DNA from: a virus
Reading direction: 5' to 3' (one strand)
IMG/VR virus record: IMGVR_UViG_3300006871_000008
Coordinates: 26,845-90,844 of that record
Length of the DNA: 64,000 nt
The number at the start of each line of letters is the position of its first letter. Within the stretch, counting starts at the first letter, position 1. Made by a program: the position numbers and the translations under genes. Shown here in pieces: positions 33,730 to 42,624 of the stretch. The notes under the pieces were generated by a model. That model was given only the letters and a program-made list of their open reading frames with translations, was not told the origin of the DNA and ran no database searches.

Positions 33730-34178
33730 TGACCAGCTAAGAAAGCCTGTCGAGCAGCCTCCAACTTTGCTTCATCGAGAGCATTGGCTTGCAGAGCAAG
33801 ACCAACGATCTTGTTGATTTCGATGATGGAGAACTTCGACTCTTGCAACTCGGTCACATAGTTCGGCCACGTATCCGGCTTGAGCATGTCCACTGTTTCC
33901 CATTCCAACCCATCCGTAGCTTGCAGGGACTTGAGGATAATCCAGGCCATACGCCGCTCATTGTGCATATTGACAGCGGCCACGTAAGTCGGATCATCGG
34001 CAACGACTTCACGCCGATTGCGAACCACTCGAACAGGGGCCTTGGGTTCCAGACACAACTTGTCAAACTCGTCATAGTCCAGAACAGCTTGAGCCTTGAA
34101 CACAACCTCCCCATCACCGCGAGGAAGCACTAACACCGCAATGTTAGGGCATTCCAGCTTTTCACCATGAAACTTCAT
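33717..34178 (-). CDS. Tail assembly chaperone (gpG-like)
   Basis: 153 residues, placed between tail tube and tape measure. Typical features are an acidic/helical body (QATDGLEWETVDML, SIIEINKIVGLALQ) and a final QGKV just after a slippery run. The last codons read CAG GGG AAG GTG TAA, and shifting back by one continues into the 73-codon extension. Assignment is by architecture, and confidence in the chaperone role is good. Confidence 0.8.
   Translation of the reverse strand: MKFHGEKLECPNIAVLVLPRGDGEVVFKAQAVLDYDEFDKLCLEPKAPVRVVRNRREVVADDPTYVAAVNMHNERRMAWIILKSLQATDGLEWETVDMLKPDTWPNYVTELQESKFSIIEINKIVGLALQANALDEAKLEAARQAFLAGQGKV
33723..33729 (-). other. Probable programmed -1 frameshift site GGGGAAG
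   Basis: In the zero frame it reads G GGG AAG. Moving back one nucleotide gives GGG GAA, so the P-site pairs perfectly and the A-site partly. It resembles the lambda G-T site GGGAAAG but is not a canonical X-XXY-YYZ heptamer. Confidence 0.55.
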
Positions 34179-34202
34179 TTTACGACTCCTGAGTTAGTAA
34201 AG

Positions 34203-34225
34203 GCCCCGCCCGCAATGGGCGGGGC
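34203..34225 (-). terminator. Hairpin terminator after the tail-tube genes
   Basis: Perfect 9-bp GC stem GCCCCGCCC/GGGCGGGGC with a 5-nt loop, followed on the minus strand by CTTTACT and on the plus strand by TTTGTT. It may lower chaperone and tape-measure levels relative to tube protein. Confidence 0.75.
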
Positions 34226-34240
34226 TTTGTTGCTGAGAAC

Positions 34241-35284
34241 TTACACGCGAGACACGCCCGGCTCAACGGAATTACACTTTCCCGTCACGCTGATCGTGGC
34301 ATCACGCAAGTTGAATTCGAGGCTCTCGTACCGGAAGTCCGGGAACGTGTAATCCTCATTCAACTCTGACCCGCAGGGCGGATCGTACACAACTTCAATG
34401 TCAATGGCGAACGGCTCGCACGGGTCGCTAGACGAACTAGCAATCGTGGAGGCTTCACCTTGCTGCTTGAGGAAGTCGATAGGTGACGGAAGCCAAGCCC
34501 CGCCCGACCCATTCGTGTAGAACTCATACAGCAAATCCAGCTTCACTTCGACCGGCTGCTCATCGCCACGTCGAACCGTGTCTAGGTCGCCACGGTCACG
34601 GACGTAATCGAATTCGCGCTTCTCAGACCAAGTGAGATTGCCGTTACCAACCTTAATCTCGATGCGAGCAGGCAGGAAGGTAATGTCGGCATTGTCAGCC
34701 GGGATTCCATCAGCCGTGGCAAAGGCCGGGCTGAACGTGATGATGCCGGTCGTGCCGCCCTGATTGAGCGTGCTGACCGTCACCGTATCGCCGCCACCCG
34801 ACAAGTCCACGTCCGTAGCCGTCATTTGGGCGACGTTCGTGTTCAGGTAGGCTTGGGTAAACTTCACGATCCACTTGCCGGTCGCGGGCTTCGTCACAAT
34901 CACGTCGCCAGGGGCGATGTTGGACAGAGCCTCAAGAGCCGTCTGCACGTCGCTCGCGCTCGCGTTATAGGCGATATTCGCGGTCGTTTGTGCGCTGAAA
35001 GTGAGGGTGAAGTTACCAGACGTGGCATCCACGGTAACAAGTTGGTTTTCGTTCTTGTCCGTGGCAGTCACGGTATAGAACGCTTGGGTCGAGCCGACCA
35101 CCGAAAACCGTGCGCCAATTGGCACGACGGTTCCAGCATCCGGGAGGCTCGCCAAGTTGTCAATGTAAATCGACGTGTTACCATTGGCCGGTGCAGCCGG
35201 AGCGCCAGGTCCATTGACTTTGGCCGTGCCGGCAAAACCGTCCTTAAAGTAAATCGTCGTGTTACGAAGTTCAATTTGAGCCAT
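34241..35284 (-). CDS. Tail tube protein paralogue with inserted beta module
   Basis: 347 residues. The first 16 and last 150 residues are nearly identical in plan to the shorter neighbour (NGNLTWSEKREFDYVRDRGD, then YTFPDFRYESLEFNLRDATI). Residues about 75-190 hold an extra domain with FTLTFSAQTTANIAYNASAS, DVQTALEALSNI and GKWIVKFTQAYLNTNVAQM. That pattern is common in planctomycete surface proteins, from memory. It is likely a tube subunit decorated by an Ig-like module, or a separate minor tube protein. Confidence 0.7.
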   Translation of the reverse strand: MAQIELRNTTIYFKDGFAGTAKVNGPGAPAAPANGNTSIYIDNLASLPDAGTVVPIGARFSVVGSTQAFYTVTATDKNENQLVTVDATSGNFTLTFSAQTTANIAYNASASDVQTALEALSNIAPGDVIVTKPATGKWIVKFTQAYLNTNVAQMTATDVDLSGGGDTVTVSTLNQGGTTGIITFSPAFATADGIPADNADITFLPARIEIKVGNGNLTWSEKREFDYVRDRGDLDTVRRGDEQPVEVKLDLLYEFYTNGSGGAWLPSPIDFLKQQGEASTIASSSSDPCEPFAIDIEVVYDPPCGSELNEDYTFPDFRYESLEFNLRDATISVTGKCNSVEPGVSRV

Positions 35285-35309
35285 TGGCTTTTGTTCCTTT
35301 CAATCAGAA

Positions 35310-36047
35310 TTACGGGTCGCGGGACACGCTCGGCTCGACGGCATTACACTTGCCCGTCACGCTGATCGTGGCGTCCCGAAGATTGAACTCAAGGCTCTCG
35401 TAACGAAAATCCGGGAACGTGTAATTTTCGTTCGTTTCCGACCCGCACGGCGGATCGTAAATTACTTTCACGTCGATGGCAAACGGTTCGCAGGGGTCGC
35501 CAGACGAACTTGCCAGATTCGCAGCCTCATTGGCCCGTTTCAGGAAGTCAATGGGCGAGGGCAGCCAAGCACCGCCAGAGCCGTTCGTGTAGAACTCATA
35601 CAGCAAGTCGATTTTTACTTCGACTGGCTGCTCATCCCCACGTCGAACAGTATCAAGATCGCCACGATCCCGAACGTAGTCAAATTCCCGCTTCTCCGAC
35701 CACGTAAGATTCCCGTTACCAATCTTGATTTCGATTTGGGCCGGAAGGAACGTGATCGCAGCATCATTGGCAACAGAACTTGCCAAGGCCGGGGTGAAAG
35801 TCAAACTGGTAGTCGGGGGACCGCCAGAGTGAGCAGTTACCGTGTGTACGGGCGTGCCAGTCTCACCAGCGATGGTGAACCGAACACCCTCAAACACTTC
35901 ATTGCCGCTATCGGGCAGATTGGCAAGAGTGTCAATCGTGATGGTTGTGACACCACTCATGTACCCTCCGCCATTGTTTACGGCTGCCGTGCCCGTAAAA
36001 CCATCTTGCAGAAAGATGGTTGTATTACGAAGTTCAATTTGCGCCAT
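35310..36047 (-). CDS. Tail tube protein (short paralogue)
   Basis: 245 residues, MAQIELRNTTIFLQDGF start. It shares the core and C-terminus with the 347-aa paralogue, including YVRDRGDLDTVRRGDEQPVE and GGAWLPSPIDFLK. The gene order connector, tube, chaperone, tape measure identifies it as a tube protein. It probably arose with its neighbour by duplication, followed by a module insertion in one copy. Confidence 0.75.
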   Translation of the reverse strand: MAQIELRNTTIFLQDGFTGTAAVNNGGGYMSGVTTITIDTLANLPDSGNEVFEGVRFTIAGETGTPVHTVTAHSGGPPTTSLTFTPALASSVANDAAITFLPAQIEIKIGNGNLTWSEKREFDYVRDRGDLDTVRRGDEQPVEVKIDLLYEFYTNGSGGAWLPSPIDFLKRANEAANLASSSGDPCEPFAIDVKVIYDPPCGSETNENYTFPDFRYESLEFNLRDATISVTGKCNAVEPSVSRDP

Positions 36048-36059
36048 AGAAAGGCTCCC

Positions 36060-36542
36060 TTAGTTTTGGAGACAGATTTGGAACTTTCCGCCAACCATAG
36101 ATTCGCGGAGTCGAACATCCTCTTTGAGTTGACCGAAGTGCGAGATAAATCGCGGTTCGGACAAATCTTCTCTTAAAGAAAGACAGCCGAGGAAACTGCC
36201 GTCATCGTCCGGCCCATTGCCATGCTTGTAAACCTCAATTGGCCCCATCGCCGCGAAGAACACACCTGCGTTCTGGATGATGGTGTAAGCATTTTCCTCA
36301 GTCATATAGGACTGCAAGATGATGTTTACATTAAGGTCTAACTCAAAATAACCTTTGCTGACTTCTCGCGTCGTCGGGCCGTTGATGCGCAATTCAGCAT
36401 GGTCAACTTGTCTAATCTTTTCCGAGGTTCGATCCTCGATCCCCTCGATTAGTAAGGGTATTTTGTTGTCGGTCGCCGTCGTCTTGAAGCGGTCAGCGAT
36501 GCTAGCGAAAAGCCAGCGGGGCCAGTTTTTATCGGCGGGCAT
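36060..36542 (-). CDS. Tail terminator / head-tail joining protein (putative)
   Basis: 160 residues. The central ELDLNVNIILQSYMTEENAYTI and the flanking strands fit tail-terminator (gpU-like) proteins, and it precedes the tube genes as expected. No firm motif. The last base of its start codon region overlaps the upstream stop at 36542. Confidence 0.5.
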   Translation of the reverse strand: MPADKNWPRWLFASIADRFKTTATDNKIPLLIEGIEDRTSEKIRQVDHAELRINGPTTREVSKGYFELDLNVNIILQSYMTEENAYTIIQNAGVFFAAMGPIEVYKHGNGPDDDGSFLGCLSLREDLSEPRFISHFGQLKEDVRLRESMVGGKFQICLQN

Positions 36543-37177
36543 TAGTTCACCTGTACCCCGACAGTTTGTTGTAAGTTCAACCCAGAGCTATTGACAGGCA
36601 AACCCCCAACGGTCTTAACAACCGTGTGGCTGCCAGAAAGGCCAAGGGAGTCTAAGAGTGTTTGCGGAAATTCACCTGCGGAGTTTGTGCTGACCGCAGC
36701 CGCCAACGGGAGGCTCTGAGTAACAAGAATGTCTTTGATTTCGTAGGCGGGCATCCCTGGCAGGTTCTTGACTGACACGATCCAACCGGCATCGGATTCA
36801 ATCTTCTGCGCTGTCACCACGTCCCATCGTGAGCCTTGAAACACCAGATAATCTTCTGGCCGAATCTCGAATCCGCGAGGCAAATCGCGGGCGTCAATAA
36901 GCACGTCACGTTTAGCAGCGTCAAAGCCTGCCCCATAGACGAACTCTTTGTCGGCAGAGATAATGGAGATAGTCTTGACCTGATCGCGCGTGATATTGTA
37001 TGGAAGGATTGGCGCTCGATGCACCGGATGCACTTCCTTCACAACAGTCTTATCACCTGTTAGATGGTCAGTCTCACTGGACACCACTCGGTAAACGTCG
37101 ATCCGGTCGCCGTACTGGCGCTTCAAGGCGTAGATATTGCGCCGGACGAATCGTTTGAGTGAAGCATTGCCAGCCAT
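36542..37177 (-). CDS. Head-tail connector-like protein, 211 aa
   Basis: The start at 37177 follows GAGGATTAAC. The N-terminus is basic (LKRFVRRNIYALKRQYGDRIDVYRV), followed by beta strands (AKRDVLIDARDLPRGFEIRPED and YLVFQGSRWDVVTAQKIE), a plan seen in stopper and adaptor proteins. A Ser/Gly-rich C-terminal tail of 60 residues is extra. Position between coat and tail-terminator genes supports a neck role. Confidence 0.5.
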   Translation of the reverse strand: MAGNASLKRFVRRNIYALKRQYGDRIDVYRVVSSETDHLTGDKTVVKEVHPVHRAPILPYNITRDQVKTISIISADKEFVYGAGFDAAKRDVLIDARDLPRGFEIRPEDYLVFQGSRWDVVTAQKIESDAGWIVSVKNLPGMPAYEIKDILVTQSLPLAAAVSTNSAGEFPQTLLDSLGLSGSHTVVKTVGGLPVNSSGLNLQQTVGVQVN

Positions 37178-37178
37178 G

Positions 37179-37442
37179 TTAATCCTCGCAACCGCTTCCA
37201 GGGCTTTCACGGCAAATGCGGCTTACCAACTTCTCGATACGCTCGATGACTTTTGTGCTGTTGGTAAGAGCCACGGTTGTTTGCGCAAGTTGCGTCTGCA
37301 AGGAATCACTGTACTTGTTCGTTAGTTCGTCGATTCGGGCGGCGTAACGCTTTTCACGCTGCCAACCTTGCCACACGAAATAAACAGTGAAGGCCACAAA
37401 GGGACCAAACTGTTTAGCCAATTCGAGGAAATCGAAACTCAT
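37179..37442 (-). CDS. Small membrane protein with coil (holin-like), 87 aa
   Basis: One N-terminal membrane segment (FGPFVAFTVYFVWQGW) followed by a charged coiled-coil of about 50 residues. This is the layout of BhlA/UviB-type holins and of phage membrane-anchored coils. It lies between coat and neck genes, odd for a lysis gene, so the function remains open. The next gene starts 2 nt beyond its stop. Confidence 0.5.
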   Translation of the reverse strand: MSFDFLELAKQFGPFVAFTVYFVWQGWQREKRYAARIDELTNKYSDSLQTQLAQTTVALTNSTKVIERIEKLVSRICRESPGSGCED

Positions 37443-37472
37443 CCTTGCATTCCAATCTGTTTGTAAGAGAAA

Positions 37473-37500
37473 GCGGCGGGCGAGCGAACCCGCCCGCCGC
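37473..37500 (-). terminator. Hairpin terminator after the coat gene
   Basis: Perfect 10-bp stem GCGGCGGGCG/CGCCCGCCGC, 8-nt loop, then TTTCTCTT on the minus strand. Confidence 0.85.
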
Positions 37501-37527
37501 GAACCGGCTCAATGCCGGGGAGTCGTC

Positions 37528-38940
37528 TTAGGCGAGCAGAACAGCACCCAAAGCGGTGTCAAGTTCCTTCACGCCGCACAACAGATCAAGCGTGACCATG
37601 AGGCCCTGCTTGGTCGCGTTGTACTGCATCGTCGCGCGAATCGCCATGCCTTCGTCAGCCACAACGCCCGATTGAGCGCCGAATTGCTGCGGGGGCGTGA
37701 CCAGCGGACGGGTGACGAGAGCCAGGGCGTTCCGATGGAAGGCCCAATTGAGGCTGCCGGACGGGCCAGGGAAGGCGGCGTCGTTGTTCGCCAGCGAGGC
37801 GGCAAGCGGACGATCCAGCCAAACCTGAACCTCGGTGTTCGGAGTCACAACATCGACCGCGATGATCGTGTACGTGTGGCTCGAACCACCTGTTCCGAAC
37901 GTAATCAACTGACCAACCTGCGGGGGCTTGGCTGACGTGAACGTATCAATGTTGATACCCTTCACGTAACCAGCCGCGAACGCACCGTTGACCGCAGCGG
38001 CCTTGTAAATCTTGAACGCAGCACCCGCCAGGGTCGCATTGACGTTCGCATTCACAAGGGTAATCGCCGTGGTGTCAGCCATGCTGACAGTGCGGGCCGA
38101 CACGCGATTCGGCTGGCCGTCGCCAACCACAACCACGTACTCACCCACGACAGCATTGTAGCCGGTCAGGGTGACGGCCTGCGAACCCGAACCACCAGCC
38201 GCCAGGGCATTCGTGACCGTGCCGGAGGCATAGTCAGTCGAAGCATCGCTGATGTAGTTCATGTTCTGGCACTCGAAAATATCGAAGCCAAGTTTCCGAC
38301 CGAGCGAGGCTTCACGCAGAGCCGAGCCATCATCGCCAACCTTCTGCGCTTCGAGGAAGCGGCTGTCCGACAACATGGTTGTCGAAGTGGTCGGGGTGAT
38401 GATGAGCCGACGCCCATCGGTGTAAGCCTTGTTGACGTTCAGCCGTTCGCGGAGGGCCAGAATATCCTCGACTGCCGTGCTGGAAGTCATGCCATTCAGC
38501 TTGCCAGCCTTGTTGGCTAGGAACTTGTGGACCTGACCGAGAACAACCTTGTCCACAGCCGTCGCAATGCTCTGCATGGCGGGCTTCACGTACTCCACAA
38601 CCAAGTCCTTGAACGACTTGCTCCATTCTTCATCGCGGATGATGAAGTTGGTGTGGAAGTGCTGATCCAACGGCACGGCCACGTTCGTCGCGGTCGCGTC
38701 TTGGGTGGTCACGTCATCCGTGGAAGTCTTGCGCTTTGCCACGAAGGTTCCCGGCTTCCGGGTGTTGACAATATCGCCGTAGCTGGCGACCTGATTCTCG
38801 AAGTCACGATGGACCAGATTCGAGACGACCATGTTTTCCAACAGGATCGACAGCGACTCATTGGCCCACAATTCCGGGATGTACGCATCCAGGCTGTTCG
38901 AGTAAAGGGCCAGAACCGGCTTGCAAAACAGAGGATTCAT
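37528..38940 (-). CDS. Major capsid (coat) protein, P22 gp5-like
   Basis: 470 residues from ATG 38940 (AAGGAATCAC site). The N-terminus LALYSNSLDAYIPELWANES, then SNLVHRDFENQVASYGDIVN, is characteristic of P22-like coat proteins of HK97 fold. Residues about 245-345 read as an inserted beta domain (QAVTLTGYNAVVGEYVVVVG, DTTAITLVNANVN), comparable to the P22 I-domain. The scaffold gene is immediately upstream and a strong terminator follows. Confidence 0.9.
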   Translation of the reverse strand: MNPLFCKPVLALYSNSLDAYIPELWANESLSILLENMVVSNLVHRDFENQVASYGDIVNTRKPGTFVAKRKTSTDDVTTQDATATNVAVPLDQHFHTNFIIRDEEWSKSFKDLVVEYVKPAMQSIATAVDKVVLGQVHKFLANKAGKLNGMTSSTAVEDILALRERLNVNKAYTDGRRLIITPTTSTTMLSDSRFLEAQKVGDDGSALREASLGRKLGFDIFECQNMNYISDASTDYASGTVTNALAAGGSGSQAVTLTGYNAVVGEYVVVVGDGQPNRVSARTVSMADTTAITLVNANVNATLAGAAFKIYKAAAVNGAFAAGYVKGINIDTFTSAKPPQVGQLITFGTGGSSHTYTIIAVDVVTPNTEVQVWLDRPLAASLANNDAAFPGPSGSLNWAFHRNALALVTRPLVTPPQQFGAQSGVVADEGMAIRATMQYNATKQGLMVTLDLLCGVKELDTALGAVLLA

Positions 38941-38995
38941 GTGTGATTCCTTATTTGTTTGTGAAACAGACATTTGAAGAACAATCACCCCGGCA

Positions 38996-39868
38996 TTACT
39001 TCAATCCGAGAGCCTCCGGGTTCTCTTTTCGGATTTTGCGGTACTCGGCTGGCGTGAGTTGAGTCACGTCCACCTTTCCTTTACCCGGCTGGCGTGCGCC
39101 GGTCCCACTACTGCCACCCAGGCCACCCTGAGCATTTGACTTAAACAGGTAGCCGTATTCTTCCGGCTTCTGTTTCATCAGGCCCACCGCTTCGTCCGCA
39201 GTAATTACGGCGGTGAGTGGTTCATTCGTCTTGGAATCGACGGTCGGATAATGCACGCGAGGGGCCAACTCTCCCGTGGGTTTTCCTGTCGAGTCAAGAA
39301 CCGGAACCATCTTTGTCATTGGCTGCAAAATCGCAAGAATATGATCCGCGCGATATGCCTCCCCCTTGTTCGCAGCGTCCTGAATGGCTCGCCGGACTTC
39401 GGTAGATTCGTAACGATTTTTCCAAGAGTCCCGTTCCTCGGCCAACTGCTTCGAGGTTTTCGTGGACTCCACCTTGAATTTTTCAAATTCGTGTTTGGCC
39501 TGTTCTTCCTTGGTCCGGTATTGGGCCTGGAAGGATTCGAGGGCCGATTGCAACTCTTGTCGCTGCGACTCCGAGAGATTTTGATTCTCAAGTGCCGCCT
39601 TGTATTGTGTTTCCAGATTGGCAACCTGGGCTTGATGCTTTCGACGATCCTCCGCCAAAAACTTGTTTACATCATCTTGAGTGAACACGCGAGGTTTACC
39701 AGCAGCACCCGCCGCACCACCACCAGCAGCACCAGCAGCACCAGCAGCACCAGCCGCAGCCGCAGCCGCAGCCGCTCCACTACCATCACCTTCCCCGGCC
39801 CCGCCGCCGTCACCTTCACCATCGTACAGAGCCAGAACGGGAACAACCTTCCAAAGCAGATTAGACAT
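38996..39868 (-). CDS. Scaffolding protein
   Basis: 290 residues, highly charged. A Gly/Ala-rich segment (24-58) is followed by a coiled coil at about 70-165 (QELQSALESFQAQYRTKEEQ) and a basic C-terminal tail (YRKIRKENPEALGLK), the usual coat-binding end. It lies immediately before the coat gene. The Gly/Ala tract comes from GCx-type repeats at 39710-39775 in the DNA. Confidence 0.85.
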   Translation of the reverse strand: MSNLLWKVVPVLALYDGEGDGGGAGEGDGSGAAAAAAAAGAAGAAGAAGGGAAGAAGKPRVFTQDDVNKFLAEDRRKHQAQVANLETQYKAALENQNLSESQRQELQSALESFQAQYRTKEEQAKHEFEKFKVESTKTSKQLAEERDSWKNRYESTEVRRAIQDAANKGEAYRADHILAILQPMTKMVPVLDSTGKPTGELAPRVHYPTVDSKTNEPLTAVITADEAVGLMKQKPEEYGYLFKSNAQGGLGGSSGTGARQPGKGKVDVTQLTPAEYRKIRKENPEALGLK

Positions 39869-39954
39869 TTGCAGATTCCTAAGCCCTACTGAAACTTAAC
39901 TCAACAGACCCGTAGGTAAGGTCGTTGATCCCTTCCACAGACGGTGTGGTAAGG

Positions 39955-40470
39955 TTAAACGCGACTGAGTTTGATTCCACCCGGTTCGCGTAGAAAAGGT
40001 CGGAGATAACGCCAAGCCGTTGCGCTTGGCACGCCAGCATTCAAATGCTCTGGCGGATTGTGTGATCGGGAGTAAGTGGTTCGGACGCTCGAATAACCAT
40101 GCGAGATAATCGCCAGATTCTCCAACTCAATATCTGGATCGACTTCATCCAGCAAAGCATGGGCAATTTCGTAGCAGGCAATCTTGATTTCTTCGGGAAT
40201 GTTGGTGTCAGTGTCTCGCGGGAATTGCAACTCCTGCGTCAGACTTGCAGCATTGATAGCAGCTTGGTCCGGGACTTGTGTGGTCGTGAGGGTTTGGAGA
40301 TAGTCATAGACTGGTTTCTTGTAGCCCTTGAAGTTCAATCGGTCGATGATCTTCGTGGCCGCAATAAGCGACTTCTCTCGGTCGCCAGGACTGGCATCCG
40401 TCCAGGCCGCTTCATGCAGCCGAACATCGAAGTATGCCTGTGCTTCGTCGATTGTGACGTATGCTGTCAT
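39955..40470 (-). CDS. Head completion / DnaT-like connector protein
   Basis: 171 residues from ATG 40470 (AAGGATTGAAC site). The N-terminus TAYVTIDEAQAYFDVRLHEA, then LIAATKIIDRLNFKGYK, is the signature of the small head-tail adaptor family often mislabelled DnaT-like. It lies between the fibre gene and scaffold. The 85 nt between it and the scaffold hold nothing obvious. Confidence 0.75.
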   Translation of the reverse strand: MTAYVTIDEAQAYFDVRLHEAAWTDASPGDREKSLIAATKIIDRLNFKGYKKPVYDYLQTLTTTQVPDQAAINAASLTQELQFPRDTDTNIPEEIKIACYEIAHALLDEVDPDIELENLAIISHGYSSVRTTYSRSHNPPEHLNAGVPSATAWRYLRPFLREPGGIKLSRV

Positions 40471-40479
40471 GTTCAATCC

Positions 40480-42624
40480 TTAATTGACATAGGTAATTAC
40501 GATAGCGATTCCATCTGCACCAGCGCCACCAGTACCGGCGGTTGTGGGGTTGTTTGCACAACTCCCGCCGCCACCACCTGCACCAATCGCACCGCCGCTA
40601 CCGCCAGTCCGGGGCGTCGTAGTAATGAAACCACCGCCGCCACCCGCACCGCCCCAATAGTAGCCACTTGAGGCTCCACCATTTCCAGGTACACCGGCAT
40701 TTCCAACATTGCCGCCGACGCCGCCCGTAAATGTGGCGCTGGCAGAATTGCCACCAGCAGAACCTACCACGTTTGTATTAGTAGAACTGAATCCGCCACC
40801 GCCTCCACCGCCAGCCGCAGCACTTGTGTTGCTGCTAAGTGTCGTGGAACCGCCAGCGGTTGAGACATTGTTGCTATTGCCATTGCCGCCTGCACCGCCC
40901 GCTAACGCACCGGCACCGCCACCGCTACCAACTCCACCAGCACCACCTGCCGCTCCCGTAGTCGTGTTATTAGTTCCGCCACCGCCTCCACCGCCACCGC
41001 CAGCACTAAGAGTAATGCCAGCGCCGCCCGTACCGACAAAGGAACTTGCTGTTCCAGCTACTCCACCGCTACCATTGGTGTCATTGGTTGAGGCACCGGC
41101 ACCGCCAGTACCGCCAGTACCGCAAGTGATTGTGTCACCATCATTGAACAGTGCAGCGTTAAACAGTCCAGTAGTAAAGGCACCACCGCCTCCACCGCCT
41201 CCACCGCCGCGAGTTGAGCTAACAGCACCGCGACGACCGCCGCCTCCACCGCCACCGGCACCAATCAAAATAACTTCGACAGCCGTGGCCCCGGAGGGCT
41301 TTGAGTACGCTGCTGTGCCGCCAGTAGATACTACTTGAATGGCTACGCCATTCTGTCCGGGCGCACCTGTGTTACCTGTGTTACCCTTATCTCCCGCTCG
41401 CGCGAAAAACACCTTGACCGTATCGCCATTCGAGATAGTGCCAGTGCTAACTAAGTTGGTCACAGAAATCTTGTCGTAACTGCCCGCATCGGTGTTTGCA
41501 GCAACAATCGTAAAGACAATAAGATTCTGTGGCGCACCATCTTTCACAATTAGGATTTGACCACGATCAGTGAAGTTGGTGCTGTCGTCCCAACTCGCAA
41601 TCCAGTTAGCTAAACCGTTGCCATCCCCGTCAGTTTCATTGATGTAGATTTTTGTGACTGAGCCAATTGTGGCGTTATCAAATCGCAATTTGCCGGAACC
41701 GGGATCAGCGTCAGTTGTGCCGTTATCGAAGGTGTACTTGATTCCAGCATCGCGTCCCGCAGCACCCGTTGAGCCAGTCGAACCCGTTGAGCCAATATCA
41801 CCTGTGCGAATAAACTCAAGTTTGACGGGATCGTTGTTTGAGAACGTGCCATTAGAAACTACGTTGGCAACCGTCAAAGTGTCCCACGTCCCATTATCCG
41901 TCAAGGTTCCAGTTACGTTAAACAGTGCGAACTTGGCAGGGTTCGTATTATGCCGCATTAGGATTTGGCCCTTCACTGTGGAAGTGCTATCATCCCAAGC
42001 ATTGACATAGGCTCCTATTCCGTTTGCGTCCCCATCTGTTTCGGAAATATACAGAGCCGTGGCAGAAGCAAGAGTTGTGTTATTGAAACGCAAAGTTCCA
42101 GAGCCAGGATCGGCAGCGGTAGTTGTGGTGCTATAAGTGTATAGTAAACCAGCATTCCTACCATCGGCTCCATTAGACCCGTTGCTTCCATTGGAACCAT
42201 CATTGCCTGTATAAGAGGCCCAGATGCGAACGTAATCGCCGTTCGAGATTGATCCAGCCAGGATTTCGCCAACATTGAGTGTGTCCCAAGTACCGTTGTC
42301 AGTGTTGGTTCCGGTCACGTTGTAGATGAACAACGAGCCAGTTGATTCCACCATTATGTAAAGCCTAGCATGAACGGCATTGGTTGAATCATCCAAGGCA
42401 GCGAGCAGGCTTGCTACATTGTTTCCATCGGCATCTGTCTCGCTGATTGCGATTTGCGTGGCCGGTGGAATATTGAATCGAAACTTGCCGGAACCTGGGT
42501 CGGCAATTGTCGTGTTGGAATCATATTGAAACCGAATACCACCCGCTGCACCGACTACTGAATCGGCGGCGGCAACTTGCTGGACCTGACCAGCGCTGAT
42601 GATAAGGGGTTTCTTGATAGCCAT
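40480..42624 (-). CDS. Glycine-rich head/tail fibre protein, 714 aa
   Basis: Starts KKPLIISAGQVQQV, an anchor peptide shared with neighbouring fibre genes. Three repeats of about 120 residues follow (each with ADPGSG, LRFN, ISETDGD, WDDST and NGTWDTL), separated by short collagen-like or Gly-Ser/Thr linkers. The C-terminal 260 residues are a polyglycine domain (ILIGAGGGGGG, many GGAGG runs) like those of adhesins with glycine-rich sandwiches. It probably binds a surface receptor or decorates the capsid. Confidence 0.7.
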   Translation of the reverse strand: MAIKKPLIISAGQVQQVAAADSVVGAAGGIRFQYDSNTTIADPGSGKFRFNIPPATQIAISETDADGNNVASLLAALDDSTNAVHARLYIMVESTGSLFIYNVTGTNTDNGTWDTLNVGEILAGSISNGDYVRIWASYTGNDGSNGSNGSNGADGRNAGLLYTYSTTTTAADPGSGTLRFNNTTLASATALYISETDGDANGIGAYVNAWDDSTSTVKGQILMRHNTNPAKFALFNVTGTLTDNGTWDTLTVANVVSNGTFSNNDPVKLEFIRTGDIGSTGSTGSTGAAGRDAGIKYTFDNGTTDADPGSGKLRFDNATIGSVTKIYINETDGDGNGLANWIASWDDSTNFTDRGQILIVKDGAPQNLIVFTIVAANTDAGSYDKISVTNLVSTGTISNGDTVKVFFARAGDKGNTGNTGAPGQNGVAIQVVSTGGTAAYSKPSGATAVEVILIGAGGGGGGGRRGAVSSTRGGGGGGGGGAFTTGLFNAALFNDGDTITCGTGGTGGAGASTNDTNGSGGVAGTASSFVGTGGAGITLSAGGGGGGGGGTNNTTTGAAGGAGGVGSGGGAGALAGGAGGNGNSNNVSTAGGSTTLSSNTSAAAGGGGGGGFSSTNTNVVGSAGGNSASATFTGGVGGNVGNAGVPGNGGASSGYYWGGAGGGGGFITTTPRTGGSGGAIGAGGGGGSCANNPTTAGTGGAGADGIAIVITYVN

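Noticed and set aside
37179-37442. Firm holin call
   Set aside because: Topology fits, but there is no endolysin nearby and the position among neck genes is atypical.
40709-41338. Plus-strand Pro/Val-rich frame of 209 aa
   Set aside because: It is the antisense of the polyglycine repeats of the fibre gene; no ribosome site or promoter.
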